Source: Lachnospiraceae bacterium (GTDB lineage: Bacteria; Bacillota; Clostridia; Lachnospirales; Anaerotignaceae). Taken from it: a stretch of DNA of 32,331 bases. Position numbers and translations under genes: made by a program. The notes beneath the pieces are model-generated. The model ran no database searches. It saw nothing but the letters and a program-made list of their open reading frames with translations, and had not been told where the DNA came from. The stretch's first letter is position 1. Each line of letters starts with the position of its first letter. Positions 7,881-16,804 of the stretch are shown here, one piece after another. The stretch lies in contig SVDG01000004.1 of assembly GCA_015057875.1 (NCBI GenBank), positions 1 to 32,331 of the forward strand. The letters are read 5' to 3'.

Positions 7881-10121
7881 ATGATAGATTTTTCAACACT
7901 TAACCCTATGCAGCAGAAGGCTGTTTTAACAAAGGAGGGTCCTGTGCTTGTGCTTGCGGGTGCGGGCAGCGGCAAAACAGGTGCCCTTACCGTAAGGATC
8001 GCAGAGCTTTTAAAAAGCGGTGTGAGACCGTGGAATATTATGGCCATAACCTTTACAAACAAGGCGGCCAAGGAAATGAAAGAAAGGGTAACAGCCCTTG
8101 TCGGCGAGGATGCCGAAAGGATATGGATAAGCACATTCCATTCCTCATGTGTAAGGATATTAAGAAGAGATATCGAGCATATAGGCTACGATAAAAGCTT
8201 TTCAATTTATGACGAAAGCGATAAGGAAAAGGTAATAAAGGAATGTTATAAAGAGCTTGGTATAAGCATTACCGATAAATATCTTCCTGTTAAAGGCATT
8301 ATGGCGGAGATAAGCAGGCAGAAAGATGAGCTTATCGGCTGGGAGGATTACAGAAAGGGGATCTCCGGCGATTTAAGAAAAGAAAAAATAGCCGATATAT
8401 ATAAGCTTTATCAGCAGAGGATGCATACAAACAATGCCCTCGATTTTGATGACCTTATTTATAAAACAGTTCAGCTTTTTAAAACCAACCCTGATGTACT
8501 TGATCAGTACAGCGAAAAATTCAGATACATAATGGTGGATGAGTATCAGGATACCAACACAGCCCAGTATACTCTTGTAAGGCTCCTTGCCAAAAAATAC
8601 GGAAATATCTGCGTTGTTGGTGATGATGACCAGTCTATCTATGGCTGGAGAGGTGCAAACATAAGGAACATACTTGACTTTGAAAAGGACTTCCCCGGTG
8701 CAGAGGTCATTAAGCTTGAACAGAACTACCGTTCAACAAAGAAGATACTTGATGCCGCAAACGCAGTTATTAAAAACAACGAAAGCAGGAAAGCCAAAGC
8801 CCTCTGGACAACAAATGAGGCTGGCGAGAAAATAACTGTTTACAGGACGGATAACGAATACGAAGAGGCAAGATATATTTCAACAAAAATAGAAAGCCTT
8901 ATAATGAAGGGACAGGACTACAGGGATTTTGCCGTGCTTTACCGTACCAATGCCCAGTCAAGAACGGTTGAGGAGTCATTCATCAAAAACAGCATACCCT
9001 ACCGTTTATACGGCGGTATAAAATTCTATGACAGAAAAGAAATAAAGGATATTATATCTTACCTTAAGGCTATAAATAACCCTAACGATGATGTGGCTGT
9101 TAAAAGGATAATAAACGTGCCTAAAAGAGGCATAGGCGATACTTCCGTGGATAAGGTAGCGACCTTTGCCGCAGGGGAGGGCATAAGCTTTTACTTAGCC
9201 CTTTCACGCCTTGGTATGATAGAAGGACTCGGCACAAGAAGCGGAAAGCTTTCCGCCTTCTATTCGGTCATGGAGACCATGAGAAAGGCTGCAGCAGAAG
9301 GAAGCCTTACAGAACTACTGGATACAGTGCTTGATAAAAGCGGCTATATTGATGCCCTTAAGGCTGAAGGAACTGAAGAAGCCAACATGAGGATTGAAAA
9401 CATAGACGAGTTTGTTTCAAAGGCGGCGGAATATGAAAGAGCAAACCCCGAGGGTGGTCTTGCAGGCTTCCTTGAGGATGTTGCACTTATTGCCGATATA
9501 GATGAGGCATCAAAGGATGACGGGGATAATACCGTTGCGCTTATGACACTTCATTCCGCAAAGGGCCTTGAATTCCCTTATGTTTTTATTGCTGGTATGG
9601 AGGAGGGTATATTCCCCAGTCAGAGGAGCATAATGACAGAAGAGGAGAAGGGTGTTGAGGAGGAAAGACGCCTTTGCTACGTTGGTATAACAAGGGCAAG
9701 GGAGAAGCTTTTCCTTACTATGGCAAAAAGCCGTATGCAGCACGGAATGACAAACTATAACTTACCCTCCAGGTTTATAAAAGAGATCCCTGTGGAGCTT
9801 CTTGATATGCCTGCGGGTGGATACGGTACTGCAAGAAGGCCCGATTATACGGTTTCAAAAACAGTTGTAACTATGGGCAGAAGAAATGATTACGAAAGAC
9901 CTGACCCTTATGGTATGTCAGGCAGAAACGCGGATATATTAAAGCCTAAGAACGTAACGCTGGACTTCGGTGTTGGCGATAAGGTAAGGGCACCTAAATA
10001 TGGTGTTGGTACGGTCAAGGCCGTAAACAATGCAGGCGCCGATTATGAGATAGAGGTAGACTTCGGCGAGAAGGGATCAAAGAAATTTATGTATACCTTC
10101 TCCAAGCTTAAAAAGGTCTGA
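7881..10121 (+). CDS. pcrA: ATP-dependent DNA helicase PcrA (UvrD/Rep family)
   Basis: This superfamily 1A 3'-to-5' helicase unwinds DNA in repair and rolling-circle replication and removes RecA and stalled polymerase. Walker A reads AGAGSGKT (residues 26-33), the Walker B/motif II is DEYQDTN, motif III is GDDDQSIYGWRGA, and motifs V and VI appear as TLHSAKGLEFPYVF and RLCYVGITRARE. The C-terminal GDKVRAPKYGVGTV segment is the Tudor-like end that PcrA uses to contact RNA polymerase. Length is 746 residues, usual for Gram-positive PcrA. GAGGT precedes the ATG. ligA follows after 14 bases, the common pcrA-ligA operon of Firmicutes. Confidence 0.96.
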   Translation: MIDFSTLNPMQQKAVLTKEGPVLVLAGAGSGKTGALTVRIAELLKSGVRPWNIMAITFTNKAAKEMKERVTALVGEDAERIWISTFHSSCVRILRRDIEHIGYDKSFSIYDESDKEKVIKECYKELGISITDKYLPVKGIMAEISRQKDELIGWEDYRKGISGDLRKEKIADIYKLYQQRMHTNNALDFDDLIYKTVQLFKTNPDVLDQYSEKFRYIMVDEYQDTNTAQYTLVRLLAKKYGNICVVGDDDQSIYGWRGANIRNILDFEKDFPGAEVIKLEQNYRSTKKILDAANAVIKNNESRKAKALWTTNEAGEKITVYRTDNEYEEARYISTKIESLIMKGQDYRDFAVLYRTNAQSRTVEESFIKNSIPYRLYGGIKFYDRKEIKDIISYLKAINNPNDDVAVKRIINVPKRGIGDTSVDKVATFAAGEGISFYLALSRLGMIEGLGTRSGKLSAFYSVMETMRKAAAEGSLTELLDTVLDKSGYIDALKAEGTEEANMRIENIDEFVSKAAEYERANPEGGLAGFLEDVALIADIDEASKDDGDNTVALMTLHSAKGLEFPYVFIAGMEEGIFPSQRSIMTEEEKGVEEERRLCYVGITRAREKLFLTMAKSRMQHGMTNYNLPSRFIKEIPVELLDMPAGGYGTARRPDYTVSKTVVTMGRRNDYERPDPYGMSGRNADILKPKNVTLDFGVGDKVRAPKYGVGTVKAVNNAGADYEIEVDFGEKGSKKFMYTFSKLKKV

Positions 10122-10135
10122 TAAGGAGAAAAACT

Positions 10136-12070
10136 ATGGACAGGATGAGAGAGCTTATCGATATTCTTAATAAAGCGGCAAAAAGCTATTATCAGCTCAG
10201 CCGTGAAATAATGACAGACAGGGAGTATGATACCCTTTATGATGAGCTTGTTGCCCTTGAGGAGAAAACGGGTATTGTTTTATCCGACAGCCCGACACAG
10301 AAGGTGGGCTTTGAGGTTTTAAGCTCCTTAACAAAGGTACGCCATGAAAAAAGGATGCTTTCACTTGATAAGACCAAGGATACCCAAAAGCTTAAAAGCT
10401 TCCTTGGGGATAAGGAGGGCGTGCTTTCATGGAAAATGGACGGACTTACTATCGTCCTTAAATATGAAGACGGGATACTTAAGCAGGCCATAACAAGAGG
10501 TAGCGGCGAGATAGGCGAGGATATTACCCATAACGCAAGGGTATTTAAAAACGTGCCCCTTATGATAAAGGAAAAAGCCCCTGTTACAGTAAGGGGCGAG
10601 GGTATAATCACCTTCCGTGATTTTGAAAAAATAAATGAGACCCTTGCAGATGAGGATAAATATAAAAATCCCCGCAACCTCTGCAGCGGCTCTGTACGTC
10701 AGCTTAACAGTGAAATAGCGGCAAAGAGGAATATACATTTTTATGCCTTTGCACTGGTTGAAGGCGGAGAGCATAAGTTAAGAACGGAGCAGCTTGATTT
10801 TCTTAAAGGGCTTGGTTTCAAGGTTGTGGAGCACGATATAGTTACGGCAGAAAATATAGAAAAAACCGTAAGGGAATATGAGGCAAGGATAGAAAAAAAC
10901 GAGTTTGCATCGGACGGACTTGTTTTATCCTTAAACGATATAGAATACGGAAAAAGCCTTGGCGAAACATCAAAATTCCCCAGGGACTCCATCGCTTTTA
11001 AATGGGCGGACGAGATGGCGGAAACTACCCTTACCGAGATCATATGGAACACATCACGTACGGGACTTATAAATCCCATTGCCGTGTTTGAAAGCGTTGA
11101 ACTTGAGGGAACAACGGTAAATCGTGCAAGTGTGCATAACGTGAGCATACTTAAAGAGCTTGCCCTTGGCATAGGTGACAGGATAAAGGTTTATAAAGCC
11201 AATATGATAATACCGCAGATCGCTGAAAACCTTACAAAAAGCGGCAATGCACCTATACCGGATAAATGTGCCGTATGCGGCGGAGAGACCGAGATACGCT
11301 CTTTAAGAGAGGGCGAGGCGCTTTATTGCACAAACCCCAACTGCAAGGCACAGCTTGTGCGTAGCATAAGTCATTTCTGTTCAAGGGATGCTATGAATAT
11401 AGAGGGTGTTTCCGAGGAGACCATAAGAAAGTTCGTTGACGAGGGCTTCATTGAAAACTATACGGATATGTTTACACTTGAAAGCCATGGCGAAAAAATA
11501 ATGGCTATGGAAGGTTTCGGTGAAAAGTCATTTGGTAACCTTGTAGCTTCTGTTAAAAGATCTTCAGACGTGCATATGTATAACTTTATATATGCCCTTG
11601 GCATAAACCACGTTGGCCTTTCCAATGCAAAGCTTCTTTGTAAGAATTTTGATTTTGACTTTGAAAGGATAACAAAAGCAACAGAGGAAGAACTCCTTGA
11701 GATAGACGGCTTTGGCGCAGTTATCGCCCATAGCCTTAACAGCTATTTTGCAAACGCAGAAAATATGAATCTGCTTGAAAAGGCTCTTGGCTTTATAAGC
11801 TTTGCGGCAGAAGAGGTAAATACAGATGCCGAAAGCTTAAGTGGAAAAACCTTTGTTGTAACAGGTGATGTTTTTGAGTATAAAAACAGAAAAGAGCTGC
11901 AGAAGGATATCGAGCTTCGTGGTGGTAAGGTGACGGGCTCCGTAAGTAAAAATACCGATTACCTTATAAATAACGATGCCCATTCTGCTTCCTCAAAAAA
12001 CAAAAAAGCCAAAGAGCTTGGCATACCCGTTATAACTGAAAAAGAATTTATAGAGATGTTTATAAAATAA
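10136..12070 (+). CDS. ligA: NAD-dependent DNA ligase
   Basis: It seals nicks in DNA using NAD+, joining Okazaki fragments and repair patches. The domain order is complete: an Ia domain with the YYxL...YD pattern (YYQLSREIMTDREYD), the adenylation lysine K100 in KMDG, an OB fold, a four-cysteine zinc finger (CAVCGG and CTNPNCKAQ), helix-hairpin-helix repeats (MEGFGEKSFGNL, IDGFGAVIAHSL), and a C-terminal BRCT domain (GKTFVVTGDVFEYKNRKELQ). It has 644 residues, slightly below the usual 660-680. AAGGAG precedes the ATG. It is co-transcribed with pcrA and ends at a strong terminator. Confidence 0.96.
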   Translation: MDRMRELIDILNKAAKSYYQLSREIMTDREYDTLYDELVALEEKTGIVLSDSPTQKVGFEVLSSLTKVRHEKRMLSLDKTKDTQKLKSFLGDKEGVLSWKMDGLTIVLKYEDGILKQAITRGSGEIGEDITHNARVFKNVPLMIKEKAPVTVRGEGIITFRDFEKINETLADEDKYKNPRNLCSGSVRQLNSEIAAKRNIHFYAFALVEGGEHKLRTEQLDFLKGLGFKVVEHDIVTAENIEKTVREYEARIEKNEFASDGLVLSLNDIEYGKSLGETSKFPRDSIAFKWADEMAETTLTEIIWNTSRTGLINPIAVFESVELEGTTVNRASVHNVSILKELALGIGDRIKVYKANMIIPQIAENLTKSGNAPIPDKCAVCGGETEIRSLREGEALYCTNPNCKAQLVRSISHFCSRDAMNIEGVSEETIRKFVDEGFIENYTDMFTLESHGEKIMAMEGFGEKSFGNLVASVKRSSDVHMYNFIYALGINHVGLSNAKLLCKNFDFDFERITKATEEELLEIDGFGAVIAHSLNSYFANAENMNLLEKALGFISFAAEEVNTDAESLSGKTFVVTGDVFEYKNRKELQKDIELRGGKVTGSVSKNTDYLINNDAHSASSKNKKAKELGIPVITEKEFIEMFIK

Positions 12071-12072
12071 AG

Positions 12073-12106
12073 AAAAAACCGCGGATTTCCGTGGTTTTTT
12101 TATTTA
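12073..12106 (+). terminator. Terminator after ligA
   Basis: AAAAAACCGCG pairs with CGTGGTTTTTT (one G-T pair) around GATTTC, followed by more T. Confidence 0.88.
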
Positions 12107-12123
12107 AAAATAATAATTGTCTA

Positions 12124-12152
12124 TTGTAGTATTTTTTATAAAATTATATAAT
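12124..12152 (+). promoter_or_regulatory. Promoter of the folC group
   Basis: TTGTAG (12124-12129), 17 bases, then a perfect TATAAT (12147-12152). It lies between the ligA terminator and folC. Confidence 0.65.
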
Positions 12153-12187
12153 AATTGTTTAGAAGATCATAAGAAACGGTGACAAGA

Positions 12188-13471
12188 ATGAACTATGCAG
12201 AAGCTTTAAAATATATAGAACAGATAGAATACTTTGGCTCAAAGCCGGGACTTGAACGTATAAGTGCCCTTATGGAGGTACTTGGAAATCCTCAGGACGC
12301 GCTTAAGGTCATCCACGTTGCAGGAACAAACGGCAAGGGCTCAACAACGGCTATGCTTACCTATATCCTTAAGGAAAACGGATACAGAGTAGGAACATAT
12401 ACATCACCACACCTTGAAAGCTATAACGAGCGTTTTATGATAAACGGAGAAAACATCTCAGACGAAAAGCTTGCGCGCTATGTAACTCTTATCAAAGAAG
12501 CGTGTGAGGGCCTTGAGGATAAGCCTACGGTTTTTGAGGTTTTAACAGCTGTGGCCTTTAAGTATTTTTTTGACGAAAAGGTCGATTATGTGGTGCTTGA
12601 GGTTGGCCTTGGCGGAAGGTTTGATGCAACAAACCTTATAAATAAGCCGGTTTTAAGCGTTATAACCTCCATAAGCTTTGATCACGTTGAATTTTTAGGT
12701 GACACATTGGAAAAAATAGCCTTTGAAAAGGCGGGGATAATAAAGGAAGGCTGTCCCTGTGTTTTATATCGCCAGAGCGATGAAGTAAGGTCGGTAATAG
12801 AAGCTGTCTGCAAAGAAAAGAACAGTGCTTTTTATTATACAGATGAGCAAGAGGTAACTGTTTTAAAACAGGATATTACAGGAACAGTATTTTCCGTTAA
12901 AAACAGATATGTGGATATAAAAAATGTTTCAATAAAGCTTATAGGCGATTATCAGATAAAAAATGCCTGCCTTGTTCTTCTTGCGGCCGAGGCACTTCGT
13001 TTAAACGGAGTTGAGCTTAAGGATAGCCTTATTTTAAGCGGCGTAGAAAGATCAAAATGGCACGGCAGGATGGAGATCGTAGGCGAAGATCCTACGGTGC
13101 TTCTTGACGGAGCACATAACTTAGACGGGATAGCAATGCTTTCAGATTCCCTTAAAAAGTATTTTGCCGACAGAAAAATAACTCTTCTTGTAGGTATACT
13201 CGGGGATAAGGAATACGGAAAAATGGTTGAAACCATTGCGCCCCTTGCATCAAACATTGTTTTAACCGAGCCCAGAAGTGAGAGGAAATGGCACCTTGAA
13301 AGCCTTGAGGAGTTTGAAAATATGGGCGGGATAAAGGTTTATAAGGAAAGCGATATTAAAAAAGCTCTTGACCTTGCCTTTTCTGTGACTGAAAAAGAAG
13401 ATGTGATATGCTGTGCAGGGTCATTTTATCTTATAGGAGAAATATATAAATTAGTAGGCTATAAATTATAA
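12188..13471 (+). CDS. folC: Folylpolyglutamate synthase / dihydrofolate synthase
   Basis: A Mur-ligase-type enzyme that adds glutamate to folates, and in many bacteria also joins dihydropteroate to glutamate. The ATP loop is HVAGTNGKGSTTAM near residues 43-56, followed by GTYTSPHLESYNERFMING, the folate-binding signature, and VLEVGLGGRFDATN. The C-terminal ligase domain contains LLDGAHNLDGI. Length is 427 residues from the ATG at 12188. The ORF track uses a GTG three codons earlier, but GGTGA at 12178-12182 fits as the ribosome site of the ATG. It opens a three-gene run with a 59-aa ORF and a TPR protein. No folP or folB is nearby. Confidence 0.93.
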   Translation: MNYAEALKYIEQIEYFGSKPGLERISALMEVLGNPQDALKVIHVAGTNGKGSTTAMLTYILKENGYRVGTYTSPHLESYNERFMINGENISDEKLARYVTLIKEACEGLEDKPTVFEVLTAVAFKYFFDEKVDYVVLEVGLGGRFDATNLINKPVLSVITSISFDHVEFLGDTLEKIAFEKAGIIKEGCPCVLYRQSDEVRSVIEAVCKEKNSAFYYTDEQEVTVLKQDITGTVFSVKNRYVDIKNVSIKLIGDYQIKNACLVLLAAEALRLNGVELKDSLILSGVERSKWHGRMEIVGEDPTVLLDGAHNLDGIAMLSDSLKKYFADRKITLLVGILGDKEYGKMVETIAPLASNIVLTEPRSERKWHLESLEEFENMGGIKVYKESDIKKALDLAFSVTEKEDVICCAGSFYLIGEIYKLVGYKL

Positions 13472-13483
13472 AGGGGTATAAAA

Positions 13484-13663
13484 ATGATAAATTTCAAAGA
13501 GGAATTACTTAAATTTGAGCCTGTGCTTGAAATAGAGAATATAGAAAAATCCATCTATGAAAACGAGCTTGTAGATATACTTGATATGCTTAACTATATA
13601 TCGGGAAGAGATAAGAAGCATAAGGAAGAAGTATTTGATAAACAGATGAGAATAGACCGATAA
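13484..13663 (+). CDS. 59-aa conserved-looking small protein of unknown function
   Basis: This ORF is too short for the supplied track. It starts with ATG 12 bases after the folC stop, with AAGGGG upstream, and ends in TAA 19 bases before the next gene. The product begins MINFKEELLKFEPVLEIENI and ends DKQMRIDR; it is highly charged, mainly acidic in the first part, and predicted to be helical, with no cysteines or membrane segment. Tight spacing, a good ribosome site and normal codon use for this genome argue that it is translated. I do not know its function. Confidence 0.75.
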   Translation: MINFKEELLKFEPVLEIENIEKSIYENELVDILDMLNYISGRDKKHKEEVFDKQMRIDR

Positions 13664-13682
13664 AGGAAAGGGGCAGAAAATA

Positions 13683-15053
13683 ATGATATGTCCTAATTGC
13701 TCAACCATTTTTGCAGACGGCAAAATATGCCCTAAATGCAATATGGATGCAGTTTTATTCAAAAAAACAAAACGTGCTTCTTTAAACCTTTACAACTCGG
13801 GTCTTGCAAAAGCAAAGGATGGCAATATAACGGGTGCTATAGAGGACCTTAAAAGATGCCTTATGTTCGATAAAACAAATAATGTGGCAAGGGATCTCCT
13901 TGGTCTTTGCTATTTCCGTGTGGGAGAGGTAAGCGATGCCCTTAAGCATTGGATAATAAGCGCATCTTATGATTCGGAGGATAAAATGGCCAAGGGCTAC
14001 ATAGATGTGCTTAACCGTAATACCCGTGTGCTTGATAAATATAACGATGCCATAAGGCAGTATAACAGGGCTATGGAATATATGAGCCAGGGAAGTACAG
14101 ATCTTGCCATAATACAGCTTAAAAAGGCGCTGGACTATAATCCCGATTTTGTTAAAGCCCTCTGCCTCTATGCCCTTTGCTGTATTGATGAAAAGAACTA
14201 TGCCGTTGCTATGGACTGCATAGATAAGGCCCTTGAGATTGATAGCGGATGTAGTCTTGCACTCCGTTACAGAAGCGAGATAACAGCACTTCCCGCTTTT
14301 AAAAAGGGAAGGATAAGAGAAGCTGAATATGAAAAGGAAAAGAAAACCGACTACCCCGCAAGGGCAAAAAGCAAAAAGCGCTATGCTCCCGGTGGTCTTG
14401 ATATGCTTATTTTCCTTTCCGGTGCGGTCGTTATGGCAGTTATACTTATGACGCTTATTTTTCCCGGCTGGGTGGAAAGCAAGGACGAAAGGATCAAGGG
14501 GCTATCTGAACAGGTTAAAATGCTTGAGGCTGAAAATGAAAACGGAACAAGCGTTTTTGCGGTCAAATATGCAGAGCTTGAGGCTGAAAACGAAAAGCTC
14601 AAGGCAGAAAACGACAGATATAAATTTGAAGAGCTTAACCGCGAGGCTATCCTTGTTTTTAAGGAAGCAGACCTTCTTGCCGAGCAGGGAAAATACCTTG
14701 AGGCAGGCGAGCTTATAGCGGCACTTGACTATGAAAACCTTAACGATGATATGAAGGCACAATTTGATATTTCAAGTGGCGAGATATATCCTCGGGCGGC
14801 AGATGAAGCGGCCGATCTAGCACATAATGCTTTTAACATAGGCAATAGGGCTGATGCCAAAAAATATTTTGAGTTCTCCTATATGGCAGATGCAGACGGT
14901 GACAGGGCAGACGATTGCCTCTATTACCTCGGACGCATAGCTGAAAATGAGGGAGATAACACAAAAGCCAAGGACTATTATGAAACACTTATAAATGCTT
15001 TCCCTAATTCAGGCTTTGTGGGAGAGGTAAAGAACTTAGTTGTAGGACTTTAA
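13683..15053 (+). CDS. Zinc-ribbon / TPR membrane protein with extracytoplasmic coiled coil and TPRs
   Basis: A 456-residue protein of unusual build. It opens with a zinc ribbon (CPNC...CPKC, residues 3-19), followed by about three TPR-like helical pairs up to residue 200 (for example YNSGLAKAKDGNITGAIEDL and QGSTDLAIIQLKKALDYNP). One membrane helix follows near 241-262 (DMLIFLSGAVVMAVILMTLIF), preceded by KSKKR, which by the positive-inside rule puts the N-terminal half in the cytosol. Outside there would be a coiled coil (about 268-318, repeated AEN/LEAEN units) and a second TPR region with YYLGRIAENEGDNTKAKDYY. GGAAAGGGG precedes the ATG. It follows folC and the 59-aa ORF, probably in one operon. 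The function is unknown; a scaffold linking cytosolic and wall-side partners is only a guess. Confidence 0.8.
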   Translation: MICPNCSTIFADGKICPKCNMDAVLFKKTKRASLNLYNSGLAKAKDGNITGAIEDLKRCLMFDKTNNVARDLLGLCYFRVGEVSDALKHWIISASYDSEDKMAKGYIDVLNRNTRVLDKYNDAIRQYNRAMEYMSQGSTDLAIIQLKKALDYNPDFVKALCLYALCCIDEKNYAVAMDCIDKALEIDSGCSLALRYRSEITALPAFKKGRIREAEYEKEKKTDYPARAKSKKRYAPGGLDMLIFLSGAVVMAVILMTLIFPGWVESKDERIKGLSEQVKMLEAENENGTSVFAVKYAELEAENEKLKAENDRYKFEELNREAILVFKEADLLAEQGKYLEAGELIAALDYENLNDDMKAQFDISSGEIYPRAADEAADLAHNAFNIGNRADAKKYFEFSYMADADGDRADDCLYYLGRIAENEGDNTKAKDYYETLINAFPNSGFVGEVKNLVVGL

Positions 15054-15058
15054 AAAAC

Positions 15059-15089
15059 AACGGTTGGATTTTCCAACCGTTATTTTTTT
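15059..15089 (+). terminator. Terminator after the TPR protein
   Basis: AACGGTTGG pairs with CCAACCGTT around ATTTT, followed by ATTTTTTT. Confidence 0.9.
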
Positions 15090-15126
15090 AATTTTTTGGT
15101 GTATTTAACATAGAAAGCCTTATTTG

Positions 15127-15135
15127 TGTTATACT
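15127..15135 (+). promoter_or_regulatory. Extended -10 promoter of the secreted hydrolase
   Basis: TGTTATACT contains TG-N-TATACT, an extended -10. The best -35 candidate is TTAACA at 15105-15110 with a long 19-base spacer, so activity would depend on the extended element. Confidence 0.5.
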
Positions 15136-15167
15136 GTAACAGATGAAAAATAAAGGAGGACAAGGAT

Positions 15168-16766
15168 TTGAAAAAAAGAATTTTTGCCGTTCTGACGGCT
15201 GTCCTTATGGGTATCTCGGCTGTAAATGTGTATGGTGCCAAGAAGGAGAGTATGTCTGCCGCGTGGATAGCTACAGTATATGGATCGGATTTTCCTAAAA
15301 CAAAAACAGCAAAAGAGCAGAAGGCTGAGTTTGAGGATATGCTCGATATTCTTTCAGATAAAGGTATAAACACAGTGATCGTCCAGGTAAGGCCTAAAGG
15401 GGATGCCCTTTATGAGTCTGATATAAACCCGTGGAGCGATGTGCTTACAGGTGTTCAGGGGAAATACCCGGGCTATGACCCTCTTGAATTTATGATAGAT
15501 GAGGCACACGAAAGGGGGATGGAGCTTCACGCGTGGCTTAACCCTTATCGTGTAACAACGAGCGGAACAGATCTTTTAAAGCTTAGTGATGACCATCCCG
15601 CAAGGCTTAATCCTGACTGGGTCATAGAGCATAACAATGCCCTTTATTATGATCCTGGAATGGATGAGGTCAAAAGGCATATAGCGGATACGGTCGAAGA
15701 AATAATTTATAAGTATGATGTTGACGGGATACATTTTGATGACTATTTCTATCCTAACAATTATCCCTTAGGTAAGGGAGAGGGTAAAGACGGAAAAGAA
15801 GCGGATGAAAGAAGAGAGCACGTAAACGACCTTATACAGGATGTAAGCCGTGTTATAAAAAGAAGCGGCAGGGATGTTGTCTTCGGCATAAGTCCTTCAG
15901 GTATATGTGTCAATGATGAAAGTGGAAAATACGGCTCTGTTATAAGGGGAAGTGAAAGCTATTACAGTGTTTATGCAGACCCTCGCGTATGGATAGAAAA
16001 TGAATGGATAGACTACATAACGCCACAGGTTTACTGGGAAACTACCCATAGCACAGCCGCATTTGAAACGGTGGTAAAATGGTGGGTAAACGAGGTCAAG
16101 GGGACGGATGTTGACCTTTATATAGGTCACGGTCTTTATAAAGACATCGTATCGGAGCAGATAGGTGAACAGCTTGAAATACTTGAAAAATATAGCCTCG
16201 TAGGCGGAAGCTTCTTCTACAGCGCAAGGGATATACTTAATAACCGTATGGGCTGTGCAGATGCTATTGAAAAATATTATGACAAAAAAGCCGATAAAAA
16301 AGAGCCTGTTAATAATACACCGCCTGTTACCGTACCTGAGGTCATATTATTTGAGGCCGAGGCGATCTATTCAGCATCAAGCGTGCTTATAGACGGTAAA
16401 AAGGTAAACTTTGAGGCCTATAACATAGGCGGCTATACATACTTTAAGCTGAGGGATGTGGCTATGGCCCTTAACGGAAGTGCCGCACAGTTTGATACCC
16501 TCTGGGATGCAGATAGGCAGAGGATAGATATTGTAACAGGCATATCCTATACTCCTGCGGGAGGCGAGCTTAAAACCGGAAATAGAACAAATAAACACGC
16601 AGTTTTATCTTCCGCATCAACAGGACTTAACGGAGAGGATATCTATCTCCTTGCCTATAACATAAACGGCAACAACTTCTTTAAATTAAGAGATCTTGGT
16701 GATGCCATAGGCTTTAAGGTGGACTGGGATGCCGCAAGCAGTACCATAGTTATAAAAACAAAATAA
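15168..16766 (+). CDS. Secreted GHL10-type glycoside hydrolase-like protein with stalk domain
   Basis: The protein starts with a signal peptide (MKKRIFAVLTAVLMGISAVNVYG, likely cut after VYG). Residues about 28-370 match the GHL10/DUF187 family: AAWIATVYGSDFP, VIVQVRPKGDALYESDINPWS, HAWLNPYRV, GIHFDDYFYP and WIDYITPQVYW. Family members are predicted TIM-barrel hydrolases, probably acting on cell-wall or surface glycans. The C-terminus is a stalk domain of the copper-amine-oxidase-N type, with a repeated motif (AYNIGGYTYFKLRD at 417 and AYNINGNNFFKLRD at 496). The start is a TTG, eight bases after a strong AGGAGG; no ATG fits as well. The 532-residue gene has its own promoter and terminator. 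The substrate is not known. Confidence 0.9.
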   Translation: MKKRIFAVLTAVLMGISAVNVYGAKKESMSAAWIATVYGSDFPKTKTAKEQKAEFEDMLDILSDKGINTVIVQVRPKGDALYESDINPWSDVLTGVQGKYPGYDPLEFMIDEAHERGMELHAWLNPYRVTTSGTDLLKLSDDHPARLNPDWVIEHNNALYYDPGMDEVKRHIADTVEEIIYKYDVDGIHFDDYFYPNNYPLGKGEGKDGKEADERREHVNDLIQDVSRVIKRSGRDVVFGISPSGICVNDESGKYGSVIRGSESYYSVYADPRVWIENEWIDYITPQVYWETTHSTAAFETVVKWWVNEVKGTDVDLYIGHGLYKDIVSEQIGEQLEILEKYSLVGGSFFYSARDILNNRMGCADAIEKYYDKKADKKEPVNNTPPVTVPEVILFEAEAIYSASSVLIDGKKVNFEAYNIGGYTYFKLRDVAMALNGSAAQFDTLWDADRQRIDIVTGISYTPAGGELKTGNRTNKHAVLSSASTGLNGEDIYLLAYNINGNNFFKLRDLGDAIGFKVDWDAASSTIVIKTK

Positions 16767-16770
16767 AACT

Positions 16771-16803
16771 AAAGCCCTGTTCGTTTGAACAGGGCTTTTT
16801 TAT
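16771..16803. terminator. Bidirectional terminator between hydrolase and MATE genes
   Basis: AAAGCCCTGTTC pairs with GAACAGGGCTTT around GTTT, with T after it and A-rich sequence before it. It separates convergent genes. Confidence 0.9.
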
Positions 16804-16804
16804 G

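Noticed and set aside
10237-11172. Several 115-146 aa minus-strand ORFs across ligA
   Set aside because: They are shadows of ligA with no family features or initiation signals.
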